Shown here one piece after another: positions 14,869 through 21,960 of a stretch of DNA of 39,979 nt (position 1 is the first letter of the stretch; each line of letters opens with the position of its first letter). Both the position numbers and the translations under genes were made by a program. The notes under the pieces were generated by a model that did no database searches, was not told the origin of the DNA, and worked only from the letters and a program-made list of their open reading frames with translations. Source of the stretch: Anaerolineales bacterium (lineage in GTDB: Bacteria; Chloroflexota; Anaerolineae; 4572-78; J111); NCBI GenBank assembly GCA_020634935.1, contig JACKAT010000054.1, positions 1-39,979 on the forward strand, written 5' to 3'.

Positions 14869-14902
14869 AGACCCTAAGGGTTGGCAAAACCCTTAGGGTC
14901 TA
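14868..14902. repeat. Perfect 15-bp inverted repeat overlapping the start of the small membrane gene
   Basis: TAGACCCTAAGGGTT (14868-14882), loop GGCAA, AACCCTTAGGGTCTA (14888-14902). It fills most of the 44-nt gap between ahcY and the downstream gene. On the minus strand it is followed by TGGTTTT rather than a T run, so termination would be partial at best. Confidence 0.8.
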
Positions 14903-14912
14903 GCGAATAGAC

Positions 14913-16178
14913 TTAGGTGCCTTCTTGCCAGCTGTTGAGATATTTTTCCTGCTCCGGCGTTAGCACGTCGATCTTGACCCCCATCGACTCCAACTTAAAG
15001 CGGGCAATCTCTTCATCAATTTCCTTGGGAACGCGGTAGACCTTGTTTTCCAAATTCTTACCGTTTTGGAAGACATAAACCGCGGACATCGCCTGGTTGG
15101 CAAAGCTCATATCCATTACCGCCGCCGGATGGCCTTCAGCCGCGGCCAAGTTGACCAAACGACCTTCGCCCAAAAGGCGAATGTTACGGCCATCGGCCAG
15201 TTGGTATTCATCAACAAAGGTGCGGGGATGTCGTTTGTCAACGGACATCGCTTCCAGAGCCGGAATGTTGATTTCAACATTAAAGTGACCGGAGTTAGAA
15301 ACGCAGCAGCCGTCTTTCATGATCTCAAAGTGCTGTTTGTCGATCACATTTTTGTTGCCGGTGGCCGAGCAGATGAAATCGGCTTGAGGAGCGGCTTCGT
15401 CCATCGGCATCACCCGGAAACCGTCCATGACGGCTTCCAGCGCTTTCATCGGTTCCACCTCGGTGACAATGACGTTGCCGCCCAAACCCCGCGCCCGCAT
15501 GGCGATACCCCGGCTGCACCAGCCATAGCCGGCCACCACAAAAACTTTGCCGGCAATTAAAATGTTGGTGGCGCGAATAATGCCGTCCAACGTACTCTGG
15601 CCGGTGCCGTAGCGGTTATCGAACAGATGCTTGGTATCGGCGTCGTTCACGGCGATAACCGGGAATTTGAGCGCGCCCTCGGCGGCCATAGCCCGCAAAC
15701 GGATAATGCCAGTGGTGGTTTCTTCGGTGCTGCCGATAATGTCAGGGATTTGGCTGGTGCGCTCGGTGTGGAGCATGCTGACCAGGTCGGCCCCATCATC
15801 CATCGTCAAATTGGGGCGATGATCGAGCGCAGCGTTGAGGTGCTGATAGTAGGTTTCGTTGTCTTCGCCTTTGATGGCAAAGGTGGGAATCTCATAGACG
15901 GAGACCAACGCGGCGGCCGTATCATCTTGGGTGCTGAGTGGGTTGCTGGCGGTCAACACGATGTCGGCGCCGGCCATTTGCAAAGCACGGGCCAAGTTGG
16001 CGGTTTCGGTGGTGATGTGCAAACACCCACTCATTTTGACCCCATCCAGCGGGCGTTCCTTATGAAATCGATCCATTAAAGAGCGCATGACCGGCATCTC
16101 TTTCAAGGCCCATTCAATACGCCAGCGGCCTTGCTCGGCCAGGTTCAAATCTTTTACATCGAAATCTTTTTTACTCAT
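14913..16178 (-). CDS. ahcY: Adenosylhomocysteinase (S-adenosylhomocysteine hydrolase)
   Basis: A 421-residue NAD-dependent enzyme that reversibly splits S-adenosylhomocysteine into homocysteine and adenosine. It has the N-terminal LHITTETANLARAL block, SNPLSTQDD, the Rossmann glycine motif VAGYGWCSRG and the HFNVEIN segment. It lacks the ~40-residue insertion of many proteobacterial and eukaryotic enzymes and so resembles the shorter form of Thermotoga and archaea. AAGGAG sits 6 nt before the ATG. The adjacent PfkB-family kinase could dispose of the adenosine product, and metK makes the precursor, so the methyl cycle is encoded together. Confidence 0.96.
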   Translation of the reverse strand: MSKKDFDVKDLNLAEQGRWRIEWALKEMPVMRSLMDRFHKERPLDGVKMSGCLHITTETANLARALQMAGADIVLTASNPLSTQDDTAAALVSVYEIPTFAIKGEDNETYYQHLNAALDHRPNLTMDDGADLVSMLHTERTSQIPDIIGSTEETTTGIIRLRAMAAEGALKFPVIAVNDADTKHLFDNRYGTGQSTLDGIIRATNILIAGKVFVVAGYGWCSRGIAMRARGLGGNVIVTEVEPMKALEAVMDGFRVMPMDEAAPQADFICSATGNKNVIDKQHFEIMKDGCCVSNSGHFNVEINIPALEAMSVDKRHPRTFVDEYQLADGRNIRLLGEGRLVNLAAAEGHPAAVMDMSFANQAMSAVYVFQNGKNLENKVYRVPKEIDEEIARFKLESMGVKIDVLTPEQEKYLNSWQEGT

Positions 16179-16221
16179 TGAATACTCCTTACTTTAAGTT
16201 GTTGTAATTGTTCAGTTGAGT

Positions 16222-16250
16222 GGCGCTTAATCACCAGAAACTAAAGCGCC
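16222..16250. repeat. Hairpin between the PfkB kinase and ahcY
   Basis: GGCGCTT (16222-16228) pairs with AAGCGCC (16244-16250) around a 15-nt loop, inside the 125-nt spacer. It is the third spacer of the methyl-cycle cluster that carries a stem-loop. No T tract is adjacent. Confidence 0.55.
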
Positions 16251-16303
16251 CATCACTGGTCTGTTAAATAGATACAACTTGTTGAATTTAGTGATTCGAT
16301 AAA

Positions 16304-17278
16304 TCAATCTTCATCAAGATAATTGACAAAATCGTCCAGTTCCGGCGCATCGCCAAATAATTCACGGTAGCGGGAAGCGATTTGACGCCGGTTGTACGTA
16401 TGCCGCTGGGTGCCGTGCTGCTCCAACACATACACCGCCGTAACCGACCCCAACCGGCCGATTACCTTCCACGGGTAATTGCGCATCAGTCCGGCGATGA
16501 TTCCAGCTCGATAAGCATCGCCCACGCCGGTTGGATCGGCAATACGGTTGGGCCTGGCGGGTGGGATTTCCAGCGTTTGATCGTCGGTATAAATCAAGGA
16601 GCCTTTTTCGCCCAAGGTAACGATGATCGTTTCAACCATTGATCTGATTTCATCAGTGGTCAAGCCCGTTTTGTTTTTGATCATCTCAAATTCGTAATCG
16701 TTGACCATCAGAATTTTAGCCCCTTTAATGCCTTTAACCAGATCATCAGCGGCCAAACGAGGGATTTGCTGGCTGGGATCGTAAATGTAAGGTATTTGGA
16801 GATCTTGACACTCCTGGGCATATTTGACCATAGCCCAGGGGTCATTGGGTGAAATAATGGCCAGTTTGATGCTTTGGCAATCTTGCTCAATAAAGCTAAT
16901 CCGGCCCGATTTGGCCATTGCGCCCGTGTAAAACAGGGCGATTTGGTTGTTGGTCTGATCGGTACTTACAAAGAAGGAGGCGGTAAATTCATTGGGCAGT
17001 TGCAAAACGCCGCTGGTATCCACGCCGCGAGCTTTCAAACTGGCGATGTACTCCGGCGCATCCTGCCCGACAGTGGCCATTAGCAGCGCGGGCTGGTCCA
17101 GCAGCGCCAGGTTATAGGCGATGTTGCCGGCTGTGCCGCCCCGTTCGCGGCGCATCGAGTCGACTAAGAAGCTGACAGATAGCCGTTGAATCTGATCGGG
17201 CAAGATATGGTTAGCAAAACTATCGGGGAACGACATAATATAATCAAAAGCCATCGAGCCGGTTACGGCTACCTTCAT
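16304..17278 (-). CDS. PfkB family kinase, probably adenosine kinase
   Basis: 324 residues with PfkB/ribokinase fold. It has the N-terminal GGTAGNIAYNLALL motif, a middle domain with IYDPSQQIPRL, and the C-terminal DPTGVGDAYRAG signature with catalytic Asp. The start MKVAVTGSMAFDYIM and overall sequence are of the bacterial 'adenosine kinase-like' PfkB type. Directly following mtnA and preceding ahcY and metK, an adenosine kinase role (removing the AhcY product) is more likely than a methylthioribose kinase role, but this is inferred from context. Two Mets are available (17284, 17278); AAGGAG is 1 nt from the first and 7 nt from the second, so 17278 is chosen. Confidence 0.85.
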   Translation of the reverse strand: MKVAVTGSMAFDYIMSFPDSFANHILPDQIQRLSVSFLVDSMRRERGGTAGNIAYNLALLDQPALLMATVGQDAPEYIASLKARGVDTSGVLQLPNEFTASFFVSTDQTNNQIALFYTGAMAKSGRISFIEQDCQSIKLAIISPNDPWAMVKYAQECQDLQIPYIYDPSQQIPRLAADDLVKGIKGAKILMVNDYEFEMIKNKTGLTTDEIRSMVETIIVTLGEKGSLIYTDDQTLEIPPARPNRIADPTGVGDAYRAGIIAGLMRNYPWKVIGRLGSVTAVYVLEQHGTQRHTYNRRQIASRYRELFGDAPELDDFVNYLDED

Positions 17279-17289
17279 ATCCATACTCC

Positions 17290-18363
17290 TTACGCTTGCT
17301 TGACCAATTTATTTTGTTCCGCTTCCACCACGCGCCGCAAGCTAATTTCAAACGGGGGATAGACCACACTGTGTTCGGTGACAATGCCGGTCACGTACTT
17401 ATGCGGGGTCACATCAAAAGCCGGGTTGCCCACTTTGGCATTCTTGGGAGCAATCGGCCGGCCAAATAAAGTTACGTCAGTAATTTCAGCCGGGTCACGT
17501 TCTTCGATGGGAATGTCATCGCCGGACGGGAGTGATAAATCAACGGTCGAGGTCGGCACCACCGGGAAAAAGGGGATACCGTTCTCTTTGGCCACTACCG
17601 CCAGTTTGTATGTTCCGATTTTATTAGCCACATCACCGTTGGCGGCAGTACGGTCTGAGCCGACAAAACAGATATCGACCTGGCCGGTGCGCATGTAATG
17701 ACCGGCGGCATTATCGGCGATGAGGGTGTAAGGGATGTTGTACTGCTCACACTCCCAGGCTGACAGGCGCGCCCCTTGCAAGGCCGGCCTCGTTTCATCG
17801 AGCAGAACATGAATGTTTTTGCCCTGTTCATTGGCCCGCCGCACCACGCCCAGCGCTGTCCCCCAATCGACGGTAGCCAGCGAGCCGGTGTTGCAGTGGT
17901 GCAGAATAGTGTCGCCGTTTTTAACCAGAGCCGCGCCATTTTCCGCCATCCGCTTATTAATCGCCACATCTTCATCGGCCAGTTGCTGGGCCTCGGCTAA
18001 AATGGCCTGGCGAATGTCATCAGCATGGATGATCTCTTCCCGAGCGGCCACGCGCAGCATCCGATCGATGGCCCAGAAAAGATTTACAGCGGTGGGGCGG
18101 GTAGCCTTTAGCGTTTGAGCCGCCGCCTCTAAATCTCGCAACAGAGCCTCTCGGCCGGTGGCCTGGCTCTGTCGCGCGGCTAAGGCCATACCAAAGGCCG
18201 CCGCAGCTCCGATGGCTGGCGCACCTCGTACGTACATGTCTTGAATAGCAGTGGCCACATGCCGGAAGTCGGTAAACTCGGCGATGGTGAAAATGCTGGG
18301 AAGTTGTCGCTGGTCAATCATCTTGAGCAGATGGCGATCATAATCCCACGCGACAGATCTCAT
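17290..18363 (-). CDS. mtnA: Methylthioribose-1-phosphate isomerase
   Basis: A 357-residue protein of the eIF2B-like isomerase family, which converts S-methyl-5-thioribose-1-phosphate to the ribulose form in methionine salvage. Visible signatures are VRGAPAIG, HCNTGSLAT with the catalytic Cys, DETRPALQGARLSAWE, and VGSDRTAANGDVANKIGTY with the catalytic Asp. It ends 11 nt before the PfkB kinase start. The 5' region is unusual: an intrinsic terminator lies only 33 nt upstream of the ATG, downstream of a promoter-like sequence. This suggests transcription attenuation. None of the other mtn genes is in the window. Confidence 0.93.
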   Translation of the reverse strand: MRSVAWDYDRHLLKMIDQRQLPSIFTIAEFTDFRHVATAIQDMYVRGAPAIGAAAAFGMALAARQSQATGREALLRDLEAAAQTLKATRPTAVNLFWAIDRMLRVAAREEIIHADDIRQAILAEAQQLADEDVAINKRMAENGAALVKNGDTILHHCNTGSLATVDWGTALGVVRRANEQGKNIHVLLDETRPALQGARLSAWECEQYNIPYTLIADNAAGHYMRTGQVDICFVGSDRTAANGDVANKIGTYKLAVVAKENGIPFFPVVPTSTVDLSLPSGDDIPIEERDPAEITDVTLFGRPIAPKNAKVGNPAFDVTPHKYVTGIVTEHSVVYPPFEISLRRVVEAEQNKLVKQA

Positions 18364-18530
18364 TTATCCTCATTCCTCTGACTTAACGGTCCTAGCAAAA
18401 AAAATCTCCGCGTCGGTAGGCGGAGGTAATTCCTTCTAATCACCGATTTAATCGTTGATGGGCAGGACATTGCTCAATATCACTTGTATCTGGTCGACTA
18501 CACCTATAAAACAGGCAACTACAATATGAT
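18364..18530 (-). promoter_or_regulatory. mtnA-operon leader with intrinsic terminator (candidate attenuator or riboswitch)
   Basis: The predicted 5' leader is about 165 nt. It contains a stem ATCAaCGAT/ATCGgTGAT (18441-18461). Its terminator is CTCCGC, an 8-nt loop and GCGGAG (18406-18425 on the plus strand), followed on the minus strand by A and eight T (18404-18397). No gene on this strand lies upstream, since 18684 begins a divergent gene, so the terminator can only act on transcripts begun in the leader. A 36-codon ORF from 18470 overlaps the mtnA start by ATGA. No SAM, SAH or T-box consensus was recognised. Confidence 0.7.
18397..18425 (-). terminator. Intrinsic terminator in the mtnA leader
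   Basis: Stem CTCCGC (18406-18411) with GCGGAG (18420-18425), followed on the minus strand by a run of eight T (18404-18397). The ATG of mtnA is 33 nt downstream. Confidence 0.85.
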
Positions 18531-18535
18531 CTTTG

Positions 18536-18564
18536 ATGGTAACATAGCCAAGGGGGATTGTCAA
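18536..18564 (-). promoter_or_regulatory. mtnA operon promoter-like sequence
   Basis: Minus strand TTGACA (18559-18564), 17-nt spacer, TACCAT (18536-18541), with a start expected near 18529. Confidence 0.5.
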
Positions 18565-18683
18565 AAGGGTATATGAAAAACAAGTTTTGTTCCTGAATCT
18601 ACTTTAGACTACAATACAGCAAATATCGAAACTTTCAAGGGTACAATAGTACGCCGATTGCTTAATACAGCAATTTCTTAACT

Positions 18684-20483
18684 ATGAGCCAAACGCTATC
18701 AGAAACCGCTTCAGCCCGACCGCCGCTTAAGCGGCAAGTTCGTCCGGCCTCGACCGAGGCTACCCTTAGTAAAACGTTGATCCAGTTGGTGGTGATCGGC
18801 TTGATCACGCAGTTGATCTACGTCACTTATATTGTGGCCTTCCCTTTAATTTCTAATACCCAGGCCGGGGGACCGGCCGCGGATTTGGAAATTCTTATGC
18901 GTGGTTATCGCTGGTTTGCGCCGATCTATACGGCCGGCATCTTTTTGCTCTACTACCTCTTCTGGCGAGCGATGCAGTTGGTGGCCAACTTCAATCCTGC
19001 CCCCACTTCTCCTTTAAACTATGCCTCGCCATCGACAGCGCCTGCTGTGGAAAACCCGCCGCTTGAAACCGGCCGGCCGGCCTCGATCCGCCGCAACCAG
19101 GAGCAAACTTTAAAGCTGCTCATTTTGGGTTTTGGCATCGTTTTTAGCTTCACCCTGGTCTGGCTCTACCCGATCACCGCTAACGATCTATTCCGATACG
19201 TCCTGCGCGGCCGCGTCTGGGCTGTCCACGGCCAAAGCCCCATGCTGACTCCGCCCGATGCCTTTCCCGACGATCCTTACGCCGCTTTCGCCGGAGAGTT
19301 TGGCGATTGGGTGTCGGGGTACGGGCCGCTGTGGGAGATTTTGGTGCAGATTCCGCTGCGGTTAGGCGCAGTGGATATGGTGCCGGGCTCGATCGGCCTC
19401 AAATTGATCGTCGTTATTTCCTATATAATCGGCGCGATTTTGCTCGGTTGGGCCATTATCCCGGAGCGAGGAACATCGCTGACCGCGCTTATGTTTTTCG
19501 CCTGGAATCCCCTCATTTTGATTCAAGGGCCTGGCAACGGGCATAACGATCTGGTGTTTATGACGCTGATGATTCTGGGGATTGTCTTGTGGCAGCGAAA
19601 TTTATGGTGGGCTGCGACGCTGGCGTTGGCGCTGTCGGCGCTGGCTAAAGCCTCGGCCTTTCTGCTCATTCCGCTCTTTGCCGTGGCCTTCCTACGCAGT
19701 CAAAAAACATGGTCTCAACGCATTATGAAGGGCATCGGCGCGGCCCTGATCGGGCTGATCACCTTTTATCTGGTCTATTCAGTACTGGGGCCGGTATCGG
19801 ATACCTTGACCGGCGTGTCGGATATGTTGACCACCCGGCGCGGGTTTGCTATCGCGTCCGGGGTGCGGATGGTGCTGCGCGAAGTGCTGCCTCGCGGCGC
19901 AGAAGCGGCCATCCCGCCTGAGTCGATTTGGGGCGTGTCGGCCTTACAAGCCATCCCCTGTAATACGCAAGAAGCCGGCAGCCGGCTGGCCCAATTGGTG
20001 AACAACGTGGTTCCCTGCAACATCGGCGAGACGCTGCCTCGTACCACCGCTCGCAACATTTTTCTGGTGTTCTATTTGTGGCTGCTGATTCAACTGTGGC
20101 GGAACAAACTCAATCTGGTCACGGCCGGGTTTTTGGCCTATTTTGCCCAACTCATGCTGGGCCGGACTTTTAGGATTTGGTATCCCATGTGGCTGATCCC
20201 GCTGGCGGCCATCCACCTGACGCCGGCTACCTTCTGGCGCACATTTCTGTTTAGTCTCACCAGTGAATTGTCGATTATCAACTATTTTGTGGTGTGGCGA
20301 TGGTGGCTGCGCTATTGGCCTTGGGAGAAAGTGGGGTTTTTAACTACACTTTACTACTGGCCGGTAATGCACCTGTTAACGGTACCCTGGTTATTTGGTA
20401 TTCCGTTAATCGGCCCGCCTCTCATTAAATGGGCTGACCGGCATCAACAACCGCCCGACGCCGTTACAGTAACTCAAACGTAA
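18684..20483 (+). CDS. Polytopic membrane GT-C glycosyltransferase, mannosyltransferase-like
   Basis: 599 residues with about 12 to 13 hydrophobic segments and a hydrophilic N-terminus. A large loop after TM3 carries the motif TANDLFRYVLRGRVWAVHG, then YGPLWEIL and WNPLILIQGPGNGHND, as in polyprenol-phosphate-mannose-dependent alpha-mannosyltransferases of the GT-C superfamily. The loop Asp is the expected catalytic residue. It likely elongates a lipid-linked or envelope glycan outside the membrane, in keeping with nearby glycosyltransferases; sugar and acceptor are unknown. The C-terminus overlaps the convergent kinase gene by 20 nt. Confidence 0.72.
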   Translation: MSQTLSETASARPPLKRQVRPASTEATLSKTLIQLVVIGLITQLIYVTYIVAFPLISNTQAGGPAADLEILMRGYRWFAPIYTAGIFLLYYLFWRAMQLVANFNPAPTSPLNYASPSTAPAVENPPLETGRPASIRRNQEQTLKLLILGFGIVFSFTLVWLYPITANDLFRYVLRGRVWAVHGQSPMLTPPDAFPDDPYAAFAGEFGDWVSGYGPLWEILVQIPLRLGAVDMVPGSIGLKLIVVISYIIGAILLGWAIIPERGTSLTALMFFAWNPLILIQGPGNGHNDLVFMTLMILGIVLWQRNLWWAATLALALSALAKASAFLLIPLFAVAFLRSQKTWSQRIMKGIGAALIGLITFYLVYSVLGPVSDTLTGVSDMLTTRRGFAIASGVRMVLREVLPRGAEAAIPPESIWGVSALQAIPCNTQEAGSRLAQLVNNVVPCNIGETLPRTTARNIFLVFYLWLLIQLWRNKLNLVTAGFLAYFAQLMLGRTFRIWYPMWLIPLAAIHLTPATFWRTFLFSLTSELSIINYFVVWRWWLRYWPWEKVGFLTTLYYWPVMHLLTVPWLFGIPLIGPPLIKWADRHQQPPDAVTVTQT

Positions 20484-21807
20484 AGACCATATGACTGAGG
20501 CGAACGGAGTCCTTGTGATTCAGTTCGACCGGCTGGCCGTGCTTAATCTCAACGCCGTTGACAAACGTGCCGTTGAGGCTGTGCAAATCCTCAATCAGCC
20601 AGCGCTGGCTGTGGCTAATGAGACGGGCGTGCCGGCGTGAAACCCCATATTTGCTGGCCTGGTACGGATCAAGATCGATATCGACCACCGTGTTCCCATG
20701 CGTTCGGCCTAAAATCAGCGTATTTTTGTTTGGTAAATCGATGGTGATCGATTTATCTTTCAGCACAATCCGGGCTGTAGGCCGAGCGGCATTGGCCCGC
20801 CCCAGTTGCAGCGTCCCTACATTTTCTTCCCCGGTCAACGCAATCTCAGGATTGGAGGTGGTGCTATCCCCCCGGCCTTCATTAGGGCGCTTGGATTTGC
20901 CGCCAAAAAATTTTTTAAAGGAGCCTAACAAGCCAGCCGGTTTTTCCTTCGGCGGCTCCAGCCAGACCGGTTCGTCAGCTACCTCGGGTGGATTAGCCAG
21001 AATCTCCTCAAGGGCATCGATTAACCCTTGCATATCCGGGTAGCGATTATTGCGATCTTTTTCCAACGTTTTTAAGATGACCTGTTCTAACTCAACCGGA
21101 CAGTTGGGATTAAAATCGCGAGGGGATGGGGGCTTTTCGGTCACGTGCGCCAGGAGAATCTTATTGGGGACTTCGTAATCAAACGGCAGCCGACCGGCGA
21201 TCATCTCAAACATCACCACCCCCAGCGAGTATAGATCGGCTCGGTGGTCGAGCGTCAAATCTCGAGCTTGCTCTGGCGCGATGTAGTTGGGCGTCCCCAT
21301 AAAGGTGCCGGTTTTGGTCAAACTCTGCTCCGAGTCGGACCGCTTGACCAGGCCAAAATCGGCCAGTAACGGCCAATCGTCTTGAGGCATCAGAATGTTA
21401 GAGGGTTTGACATCGCGATGGATAATGTTGTGACTGTGGGCATAATGCAGCGCCTCGGCGATGGGGATGGCTAAATTGATGACCTGCCGCCAGCTCAACG
21501 GCGCCCCATTCAGGCGCTCTTCCAGGGTGCCCCCTTCAATATATTCCATAGCGATATAGGGCAGCCCTTCTTCTTCGCCGTATTCATAAATAATGAGAAT
21601 ATTGCGGTGGCGCAGCGAGGCGATAGCTTTGGCTTCGAGTTGAAACCGGGCCAGCGACGTACCTTCCTGATAATAGAGCACTTTGACAGCCACCCATCGT
21701 TTCAGGCTTTCCTGATATCCTTTGTAAACACTGGCCATCCCCCCTTCGCCAATCAACTTATCCAGTCGATAGCCGCCAAGGGTTTTACCCACCAGGTCAA
21801 GCGCCAT
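20464..21807 (-). CDS. Serine/threonine protein kinase with C-terminal FHA domain
   Basis: 447 residues. An N-terminal Hanks-type kinase domain (about 10-270) contains GEGGMASVYKGY, HRDVKPSNIL, DFGLVK and APEQARDL, so it looks catalytically competent. A low-complexity charged linker (about 275-330) leads to an FHA domain (about 365-440) with LILGRTHGN, SRRHARL and LNGTFVNG, which binds phosphothreonine. There is no transmembrane segment, so it is cytoplasmic. AGGA lies 6 nt before the ATG. It points away from the TPR/lytic transglycosylase gene, and the two share the intergenic region; a regulatory link to envelope growth is speculative. Confidence 0.93.
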   Translation of the reverse strand: MALDLVGKTLGGYRLDKLIGEGGMASVYKGYQESLKRWVAVKVLYYQEGTSLARFQLEAKAIASLRHRNILIIYEYGEEEGLPYIAMEYIEGGTLEERLNGAPLSWRQVINLAIPIAEALHYAHSHNIIHRDVKPSNILMPQDDWPLLADFGLVKRSDSEQSLTKTGTFMGTPNYIAPEQARDLTLDHRADLYSLGVVMFEMIAGRLPFDYEVPNKILLAHVTEKPPSPRDFNPNCPVELEQVILKTLEKDRNNRYPDMQGLIDALEEILANPPEVADEPVWLEPPKEKPAGLLGSFKKFFGGKSKRPNEGRGDSTTSNPEIALTGEENVGTLQLGRANAARPTARIVLKDKSITIDLPNKNTLILGRTHGNTVVDIDLDPYQASKYGVSRRHARLISHSQRWLIEDLHSLNGTFVNGVEIKHGQPVELNHKDSVRLSHMVFTFELL

Positions 21808-21923
21808 GACTATTCCTAGCTCCTATCTTGAGGCTGACAAATCGTCATATTAGACTATATCACCAACTTGGAGATTTAGCTAGTTACTAGCCAACTTTAT
21901 AGGGAAATATAACCGCAAATGAT

Positions 21924-21951
21924 TTGCCCTTAGCTTACCTCGTGGCATAAT
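21924..21951 (+). promoter_or_regulatory. Promoter of the SLT lipoprotein gene, predicted leaderless start
   Basis: TTGCCC (21924-21929), 16-nt spacer, CATAAT (21946-21951) preceded by TGG, an extended -10. The -10 box ends 9 nt before the ATG at 21961, so a leaderless transcript is predicted, with the same spacing as at radA. Confidence 0.55.
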
Positions 21952-21960
21952 AACCAGCCT

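Noticed and set aside
18364..18530. Known SAM-I, SAM-II or SAH riboswitch
   Set aside because: None of the consensus cores was recognised by eye; a covariance search would be needed to be certain.
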